A DNA stretch of 64,000 nt from Maratus speciosus (taxonomy: Eukaryota > Arthropoda > Arachnida > Araneae > Salticidae): the NCBI GenBank assembly GCA_963932465.1, contig OZ010796.1:73101974-73165973 (forward strand), written 5' to 3'. Below are positions 57,595-64,000 of the stretch, in pieces. Within the stretch, counting starts at the first letter, position 1. Each line of letters starts with the position of its first letter. A program made the translations under genes and the position numbers. The notes below the pieces were generated by a model. That model saw only the letters and a program-made list of their open reading frames with translations. It did not search any database and was not told the origin of the DNA.

Positions 57595-58640
57595 AGTCCT
57601 ATTATTTCCGTATTACTTAATTTAATATATATAATTGTAATCAATTTTGTATTCATGCATTTTTGTGTAAGAGTGCAACAGCTCTGGCATCAAGATCTGG
57701 ATATTTATAAAACTAGTTATAGTACGAACGCGCCTCACTTGGCACGTTTGACGTAAAATTTTAGACTTATTTTTAATCGCAAAGGCATAAAATGGGAATT
57801 CCTAACTATGGAAGCGATTTGGAATCAAAATGAGTTTTCCAATTTTGATACATAAAATACTTATAGAGTTATAAGCGATTGTGGTAACATGATGACCGGT
57901 TTTTCTCCTTTCTCGCATATCGCGTCCGGAAATTCAATTCAAAACGTTCACTTTGACAGTATTTTCTGAAAGATATGTTGCGTTTTCAAAAAAAAAAATG
58001 GAAAACGTCCTTCGATTCCATAGTTTCTGAATAACAACACCTGCCCATTCCATGCGTTTCCGAACAAAAATGAATTAAAAATTGCGTCAGAAAGTAGCCC
58101 CTTTGGATTTGAGAACAGCCTTAAAGTGATTATTATGGAAAAGCCTGTTTATGTCTGTTCTTAAATTCCAACTACTACTTTTTGATAGACTTCTGAAATT
58201 CATACATAAACGCTTAAAACTGGCAGCAGTTCTTTACACTGAGACAATGAAATTGAATAGTGCTTTTTTTTCTTTGGTAAAGGAAAGAGATCTTTCAGAA
58301 AAATGTTCAAAGTGGGCAATTCGATCCGAATTTCCGACCGCGATAGCACGAGGAAAATCTTTATGAGTCGTGATACAGCCACAGTTTATAACTCAAAAAG
58401 TAATACGTTTACCAAAAAATGAGAAACGCTATTCGATTCCAAATCGTTCCAATATTTTCACCTGCATTCAGTCCTATTATTTCCGTATGACTGAATGTAA
58501 TCTATAGAATCGTAAAAAACTTTATAACCATGCATTTTTGCATGAGTGCCACCGCTATGGCACCCAGATCTGACTATTTCTAAAACGAGTTATAGTACGA
58601 TATAGACGTATTTGCCACGTTTGACGTACAATTTGCGATT
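57595..58640 (+). repeat. Mosaic of F2 and 429 bp family fragments
   Basis: F2 fragments at 57655-57765 and 58510-58635 alternate with pieces of the 429 bp TTAA family (57770-58124, keeping only the right end TTGAGAACAGCC-TTAA, and 58195-58470 in reverse). TCCTATTATTTCCGTAT opens both F2 pieces (57597 and 58471), suggesting a local duplication of a joined F2-MITE block. Confidence 0.55.
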
Positions 58641-58751
58641 TGTTCTCTTTCATTTTGAAGTAAGGGTTGAAAAATCAGAATGCTAAATTTATTTTGGGGA
58701 TTGCGCTACCCGTTGCGTCCATTTTTGTACGCAACGTGTTAAATAGAATTA

Positions 58752-59261
58752 CAGTATAGAACCACTTATCCGGAATGGTTGGGGTCAGATGTATTTCGGA
58801 TAACTGGTTGGGCATTAAAGCGACATCTACTTGATGAAATTGGTAGAATATATGTGGCTGTGGCATTGATTCTGATTTCAAATCCACTATTAGATTACAC
58901 AAGTAAAGATTCAATCCAAACAAGATCAAAAGTTAATTGGAGTTTAAAATAAGACAATTTATGGAACTATCTTGGAAACAAAAATTCTTATGTATCCTTT
59001 GCATAAATATCAAAATGCCAAATACCTAACTAAATATGCCTCTGTTTCAAGTACTAGATGTTGCATCAAATTATACTGTGTATTGTATTGTATCAAGTAA
59101 TGCACATGTCAAACTGGCACTATATGACACTTTTTTTTCTGAAAATATTCTGAAATCAATGAATTGGAAATATCATTCTGGATAACTGGTTTTCTGGATA
59201 ACTGGTTTCCGGATAACTGGTTTTCTGGATAACTGGTTTCCGGATAACTGGTTCCATACTG
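58752..59261. mobile_element. Tigger-type MITE with internal 18 bp repeats
   Basis: CAGTATAGAACCACTTATCCGG-like left end and CCGGATAACTGGTTCCATACTG-like right end are inverted; TA precedes the left end and TT follows the right. The right subterminal region (59177-59252) repeats GGATAACTGGTTT five to six times, alternating TC and CC linkers. GGATAACTGG also occurs near the left end (58797-58806) in the same orientation. These repeats create the YPENQLSGNQLS-like minus-strand frame, which is not a protein. Confidence 0.75.
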
Positions 59262-59293
59262 TTCTTTATAAACATCTAAAACAACGAAACTGT

Positions 59294-59746
59294 TCATTTG
59301 TGAATAATAATGATTGAAATCCCGTCCCAGGTAAAGATCCCGGCTGCGGCACTGGCATACATAAAAATAAAAAGCAAAAAATGTTTGTTGTTAACAGTGA
59401 CGGGAAGGGAGTTGCCCTCAACCCTATCACCGTCATGAATGCCACTGTTTACCCGTGTTGAGGGGAGGAAAAAACTGTCCTTTGATAGATCTCCTTTGTG
59501 GGGATTGCAACTATTGTTACAAATTGTATTTCTTGAGGTAAGGAAAAATCGAACAAAACGTTTGTTCGCACAGTGACACCAAGAATTTTTCAAGAGAGGG
59601 ATAAAATAAGATGTCAAAGCTAAACTACGGGCATTGTGTATTTTATAGAAATATTCGAAGAAAAGTGAATGCGGTATTTTAAGATTGAGCCTATAAAAGA
59701 TTGAGTGCTGAGTGATATTGCGTCTAAAAGTCATAAATAACGACAT
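59294..59746 (-). CDS. Unrecognised 150-codon open frame
   Basis: This is the longest open frame in the window, on the minus strand, starting MSLFMTFRRNITQHS. I recognise no domain. The middle has several cysteines (CHCAN, CNNSCN) and the end is hydrophobic (LLFIFMYASAAAGIF). By rough reckoning from AT content a frame this long is unusual but could occur by chance once in a window this size. Codon use shows nothing striking. It may be a fragment of an element I cannot name. Listed for completeness with low confidence. Confidence 0.2.
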   Translation of the reverse strand: MSLFMTFRRNITQHSIFYRLNLKIPHSLFFEYFYKIHNARSLALTSYFIPLLKNSWCHCANKRFVRFFLTSRNTICNNSCNPHKGDLSKDSFFLPSTRVNSGIHDGDRVEGNSLPVTVNNKHFLLFIFMYASAAAGIFTWDGISIIIIHK

Positions 59747-59826
59747 AAAAGTTATTTTTTAACAGTGCTCTTCTGGAAATCCATAAATAGACTGGGTTTT
59801 CTGGCCCCTGCTTATCGTTGACCAAT

Positions 59827-60706
59827 AGGGTCATTCCATAAAAACCGGACAAAATGTCTTGATAGTGACCCTTACATAAATACCTATATCTATTAACTTA
59901 TAGAAGCTACTTATTACTCGGGAAAGGAAGATCCTAAGACAAATTTTTGGACCTATTAAAGAAGACAATACATGGTGTATAAGGACAAATATGGAGATAG
60001 AACAGTTATATAATGAAAAAGATATAATAAATACTATAAAAATAAGAAGAATGAAATGGTTAGGCCATCTAATCAGAATGAGGGATGAGCAAAGCACAAA
60101 GAAGATAATTTAATAGGGAAAAGAAGTATTGGTAGACCCAGGAAGAGATGGATAGAAGAGGTAGAGAAAGATCTTGCACAAAACCAAATTATAAATTATA
60201 AAGTAAAGGCCAGAGATCGGAAGGTCTGGAGCGGTATATTGAGGGAGGTCAAAATCCTGCATGGATTGTAGTACCATTGTGTATGTATGTATTAACTTAT
60301 AGACGGCTTGCATATGACGTCACATGTTCAGAAGAACCTGGCACCCCTTCATATGGCGCCCAAATATAAGGCGAATGTGGTGCTCTCCATTTGACTTATT
60401 AGACTTAATAATAAAAATAATAAAAATCTAAATTAAACAGGAAGACAACACGTGCTTTTAATGGCAAACGGGGAATTCTGACGTTCCGTGTGGACTCCAG
60501 ATGCAATACCAGATGAGAGCATCAGTCGTTGTAAATAGCAACGTGAAGTCAATGCAGATCGTCTATAAGTTGTTGAAATATAAATTGTGCATGAAAACCC
60601 TATATTTTTATATTAGTATAGTTATTTCAATTTGATACTATAGCATTGTTAAAACAGCAGTAATAGGTAGAAAATCGATTCCACGCGTGATATAAAATGG
60701 CCCTTT
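59827..60706. mobile_element. MITE with GGGTCATTCCA ends, interrupted by a LINE
   Basis: Left end GGGTCATTCCATAAAAACC and right end GATATAAAATGGCCC (about 60692-60706) match the smaller complete copy at 60825-61047. TTACATAAATACCTATATCT is shared before the LINE. After the LINE there are ~200 bp of additional unidentified sequence before the family resumes at about 60500. Confidence 0.55.
59904..60289 (+). mobile_element. 5'-truncated LINE tail, copy 2, with target duplication
   Basis: This plus-strand copy matches the LINE at 49796-50760 from TACTTATTACTCGGG to a GTATGTATGTA tail. TATTAACTTATAG is present on both sides (59891-59903 and 60290-60302), a 13 bp target duplication typical of LINE insertion. 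The protein tail (RQIFGPIKED, KIRRMKWLGHL, GRPRKRWIEE, EVKILHGL) is broken by a small deletion near 60110. It is uninterrupted at the place where copy 1 carries the TTAA MITE. Confidence 0.88.
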
Positions 60707-60822
60707 AATAGATTTAAAAGTCTACACATTTTTACCCTAGACTTAAGAAATCTGTCATTTTTTAATAGGTTTAAAAATCGCTACATTTTAAACCTTAGAC
60801 TTAACTAATCTGCCTGTTTTCA
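60707..60822 (+). repeat. Two direct units of ~58 bp
   Basis: TTTAATAGATTTAAAAGTC and TTTAATAGGTTTAAAAATC start two units that continue with CTACA, CCYTAGACTTAA and AATCTG. They lie between two copies of the same MITE. Confidence 0.65.
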
Positions 60823-60824
60823 GG

Positions 60825-61047
60825 ACCATTCCAAAAAAATTCAGGAAAAACTGAAAAGTGTTGTGCGCGTGACACTTACATAAATACCTATATCTATTAA
60901 CTTTTAAGTTGTTAAAATATAAACTATACATTAAAAATAACAAAAAGGAAATAGATTTTCATACTACAAGTTGCTTTCATATGAGGATATAATCGCATTG
61001 TTAAAAAAGCAGTAATATGAAGAAAATCTGTCCCACGCGCGACATGG
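60825..61047. mobile_element. Complete small MITE, GGACCATTCCA family
   Basis: GGACCATTCCAAAAAAA and CATGGAATGGCCC are inverted ends of a 223 bp unit. The interior (TTACATAAATACCTATATCT, AAGCAGTAATATGAAGAAAA, CCCACGCGCGAC) matches the interrupted copy at 59827-60706. Non-coding. Confidence 0.65.
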
Positions 61048-61127
61048 AATGGCCCAATAGCTAATTCCTACATGTTTTTTTTTTCATAATGAAGGGTACG
61101 AATATTTTTTCCAACTGGATTAAATCA

Positions 61128-61255
61128 TATTTAAGGCTGGAGTAGCACAGTTGAAGTTTATTCCAACAGAGCGAAAAATGTCCAGACCAGGGATCGAACC
61201 TGGATACTTGGCGTGCCGTGCCAATGCCTTACCTGTTAGGCTATCCGGACCGATA
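61128..61255 (-). repeat. tRNA-derived SINE, copy 2
   Basis: The minus-strand sequence at 61250-61179 forms a full cloverleaf: GTCCGGA with TCTGGAC, GCCT with AGGC, TTGGC with GCCAA, and CCAGG with CCTGG around TTCGATC. The anticodon position reads GGC, but position 33 is C instead of T. The ACATTTTTCGCTCTGTTGGAA tail matches the SINE at 53327-53445. It could pass for an alanine tRNA in a naive scan. The shared tail argues for a SINE. Confidence 0.75.
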
Positions 61256-61503
61256 CCTGGTCGACACAATTCACTCTGCAATTTTCACAATTCACTCTGC
61301 TTCACAATTTTCAACTGCGGTATGTCTTTCCTAACTGTTTGAATACATATAGTTTATAGATACAAATCTATATAGCCTATACAGGGTTGTTGAAAGAATT
61401 CGGATCATTTTACGACTGTACATGGGAATTGCTGAAATTGGTTTTTCAAATTTGTTTTGCGTTCGGTTCCAAATTGTTCAATTAGACATCCTATTTCGAG
61501 TTA

Positions 61504-61722
61504 TTAACCCTTTCAGGGGCAGAAGAATTCTGTTCATAAAATGATGAAATAATTAACTGACACGAGAATAGCCAAACTAATTTCTTAGAAAATAAAAACC
61601 CGCTATTTTGCGCTTTCATTACAAAAGAAAAATTTTATTAAAATACGCTTGGTGCCATTCGTCAGTTTTGGAATTAAAATTAGGTGGCTAGACCGTCTAG
61701 CCACCGACCTTGAAAGGGTTAA
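61504..61722. mobile_element. piggyBac-type MITE, 219 bp
   Basis: TTAA at 61504-61507 and 61719-61722 flanks CCCTTTCAGGGG and CCTTGAAAGGG. A perfect internal hairpin, GGTGGCTAGA with TCTAGCCACC around three bases, lies at about 61682-61704, next to the right end. Confidence 0.8.
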
Positions 61723-63335
61723 ACGGTGAGGTATTATTACATGATTCAAAATGCGTTAGAAAGTGTTTCATAAACGATGCTTGACTCATGAATTTTTCTT
61801 TCTTGTTTTTCTTTAAAGATGTAACATATTGTATTAATTCTATTTATAGGGAAGATAAAATGAATACTATATTCTGATCGATTCTTCTTCCTTAGTTTGG
61901 GAACCGCTCGTTCTAGAGCATTGATCTTAATTTTCTTCCGATCTAACCAAAATGGATTGAAATTAAAATCTGGTGTTTACGTTTAGTAAAATTTCCTGAC
62001 GAGAAACGAGTGCAAATTTCAGTGAAATGATCATTTTAGCGCTGTATTCATTTCCAAGCATCAGCTGTGATGGCTTCGAAACAAATGAACATTCCTATAC
62101 AGTGTTACAATCAGAGCTAAAAGCTGAAGCTGAAGGAGAAACGCTGCGGATGCACGGCATAAAACGGGTTTCCAGATTTGGCGGTTTATCGCGCTACTGT
62201 CCTATATCGTTTTTACGTTTTGTTTTCATTTTTAGGTGCATTCGTAATTATCCGTCTGCCGGCATAGAACAGCGCAAAAACGGCCCAGCCGAATGGTTTG
62301 AAATTTAATATATATACCAGCAAAAGCCATGCCTTGTTTGGATTCGCGAAGCATTATTTAATGAGTTAAATATTTGAATGTAACAATACTTTTTATATTA
62401 TTATTTTTACATCTTTATTAAGCAAAAACGTTATTTTATGTTTTGACGCATTTTAATTTTAGAAATGTAAATTCAGCCAAATAACTAAGAATTTCCTCGA
62501 ATTTTTTTATTTATGATATAACGAATGTAACAATTAATTTTATTTGTTTACAATTCTTTTGTTGCCACTTTAGAAAAAAAATCATAATATAATTCTTTTA
62601 AAATGCGTAAGTATCGTCTGCGTAAATGTTTTAACATAATAAGAATAAATTGTGTATTTGAATTCTTAACACTGAAAAATACTTTTATAATTGAATGTAA
62701 ATAATTGAATTTTCACAAATTTTAATTCGTTAAAAATAGGCTACAATTTTCATAAAAAGAGTATTTTAAAAATTTCGACAAGAAATCGTGAAACTATTTA
62801 ATGAATCATGATTCTATCTATAATGACTAACTGCATGGTTTATTTTTTCTTCTGAAAATAGACGTGTACCATTTTTTATTTGCAAAAATGCGTCCGTAAT
62901 GGAAAAACCTGTAAAATAAATTATTTAAAATGATAAAATTTTACAGGTTATTCTGTAAAAAAAAAATAATATTGTGCACATCTACAGATCATAATTCATT
63001 TTTATGTTTAATTTCAAGTCAAAATACTGAATAGTTTTTTTGTAAAGTGTACGACAAAATGTAATTCGCGTAGCCTAGTAGAGGATTCGCTTCGCTCGTC
63101 CTAATAATTATGGCAGAATTGTATTAAATTCTTTCAGATTTTAGGAAAATCGAATCAGAACTTAAAAAGATAATAATAAAAGTTTTCTTCATTCTATTAT
63201 ATCTTATCCTACGTCATGAATTCAATGATGTGACAATAAAGTGAAAATAAAGTTAATTGCTAGCTTTTTTTCGCAAAAAAAAATTTAAGACAAATTTCGA
63301 TCAATAATATTATTTTACACAGTTATTCCAAATTG
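61723..63335. other. Unclassified, with two F2 fragments
   Basis: 62225-62310 (reverse F2: TCCGTCTGCC, AACAGCGCAAAAACGG, TTTGAAATTTAATATATA) and 63170-63230 (reverse F2: AAAAGTTTTCTTCATTCTAT, CTACGTCATGAATTCAATGA) are recognisable. A 93-codon plus frame at 62027-62308 ends in the first fragment and is not supported as a gene. The rest is AT-rich without signal. Confidence 0.45.
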
Positions 63336-63339
63336 TATA

Positions 63340-63431
63340 TAGAGTCTTGGGGCCCTTCACAAGACGCGAACTGGCGCGGGGCCGGCCTTGAGCAGCTGCC
63401 CCGTTTGCCAGATGTTTGCGCCGGCCCTGCG
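63340..63431. repeat. GC-rich patch, possible DNA-element end
   Basis: About 90 bp of clearly GC-rich sequence in an AT-rich setting, with GCGCGGGGCCGGCC and GCGCCGGCCCTG. On the minus strand it begins CAGGGCCGGCGC, a start I associate with hAT-like MITEs. The other end was not found. Confidence 0.35.
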
Positions 63432-64000
63432 CAAAATAGCTTATTCTTCTGATTTCAGTAAATAACTCATTCGTTCAATTTTAATGAGCCTCAAATTTTG
63501 TGATTTTAATAGCTATTTTTAATACTGTTAACGTTAAAGTGTTTTTTTCTCCTAAATTTAAAATAAATTCTGAGAATCCTTGGGAAGAAATTTAAAAACA
63601 TATCTATCCCCAAATTCATTCCTTCTGACCATAAGAAGTTCTAAAATAACATGAAAACAAGTCGGAACTAGGAATCTATCTTTTTACTTAACCCTTAAAT
63701 GCCTGATTTTTCAAAAATCATTGTAATAATGTTTTTCGGCTTTCATTTTTTAAATAAATCATGGGAAAAATACTTTAAAAAATCATATTTTGTTTTAAGT
63801 ATATAGTTTACGGCTAAAAAACAGTTTGTTACTAATCGGCAATACTGGTGTTTAATAGAAAAAATAATTTCCCTTGATAAAGTTCTACAATATTAAACAT
63901 ACAAGAATTTTAGGAACTTTAAAAAGAAATAAATTTTACTTGCTCACTGCAGGTCAAAATAGGATACTTCGGAAGCTTCGAAACAAAAAGAACAAGTAGA
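63432..64000. other. Unclassified stretch at window edge
   Basis: TTAACCCTTAAATGCC at 63690-63705 looks like the left end of a piggyBac-type MITE whose right end would be outside the window. Otherwise nothing recognised. Confidence 0.35.

Noticed and set aside
61179..61250. Functional alanine tRNA gene
   Set aside because: The cloverleaf closes, but position 33 is not T and the downstream tail is shared with another copy, so a SINE is the better explanation. A tRNA scan would decide.
61151..61342. Plus-strand frame MSRPGIEPGYLACRAN
   Set aside because: Same artefact as above, from SINE copy 2.
62027..62308. Small secreted-protein-like frame (MIILALYSF start)
   Set aside because: The C-terminal third is an F2 fragment in reverse, and no splice or regulatory support is visible.
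1..64000. LTR retrotransposon or endogenous virus
   Set aside because: I looked for long terminal direct repeats, gag-pol motifs and primer-binding sites and saw none. The long repeats here are inverted or dispersed.

Overview
This window looks like the gene-poor, repeat-packed part of an animal genome. It is roughly two-thirds A+T by eye. I recognise no host exon chain, rRNA or CRISPR array, and no bacterial-type operon. All the recognisable coding traces are decayed transposable-element genes: a mariner transposase, the C-terminal tail of a pogo/Tigger transposase, and the 3' ends of two copies of one non-LTR retrotransposon. Simple TA repeats, Helitron ends, tRNA-derived SINEs and many foldback MITEs point to an arthropod. 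An arachnid such as a spider would fit, but that is an impression and the window does not prove it.

Layout. At 0.5-5.4 kb a nested stack includes a 2.7 kb inverted-repeat element carrying three TTAA-flanked MITEs, plus a separate 429 bp TTAA MITE. At 5.5-8.2 kb there is a tRNA-containing repeat and three palindromic MITEs. At 8.3-9.6 kb lies a 1.3 kb near-palindrome whose right arm looks partly coding. At 11.4-13.0 kb nine ~150 bp tandem units sit between short inverted ends. At 13-16 kb there are SINE-like copies and an interspersed family here called F2. At 16.2-20.9 kb a mariner remnant has been hit by a hAT element and by a TTAA element. At 20.9-22.5 kb a second copy of the tRNA-containing repeat lies in reverse, followed by a small minisatellite. 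At 23.7-27.0 kb is a 3.3 kb hAT-like element. At 27.6-29.9 kb a Helitron is followed directly by a ~113 bp minisatellite. At 30-33.6 kb there are two ~1.05 kb foldback MITEs and other TTAA elements. At 34.4-38.5 kb are two loci built of arrays of short palindromes. At 38.6-44.7 kb there are two hAT elements with exact 8 bp target duplications and several other MITEs. At 44.7-45.6 kb are head-to-head ~170 bp repeats. At 46-50.8 kb there are further MITE copies and a LINE tail split by a TTAA MITE. At 51.4-53.4 kb are a Tigger remnant and a SINE. At 54.4-58.6 kb is a degraded segmental duplication. At 58.7-61.7 kb are a Tigger-type MITE, a second LINE tail with a target duplication, a SINE and small MITEs. 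From there to the end I see almost nothing recognisable.

There is no operon or pathway logic here. What the window records is insertion order. In several places a second copy of the host repeat shows the empty site, so the nesting can be read from the sequence. The least expected structures are the two palindrome-array loci (34.4-35.4 kb and 38.1-38.5 kb) and the large palindrome at 8.3-9.6 kb.
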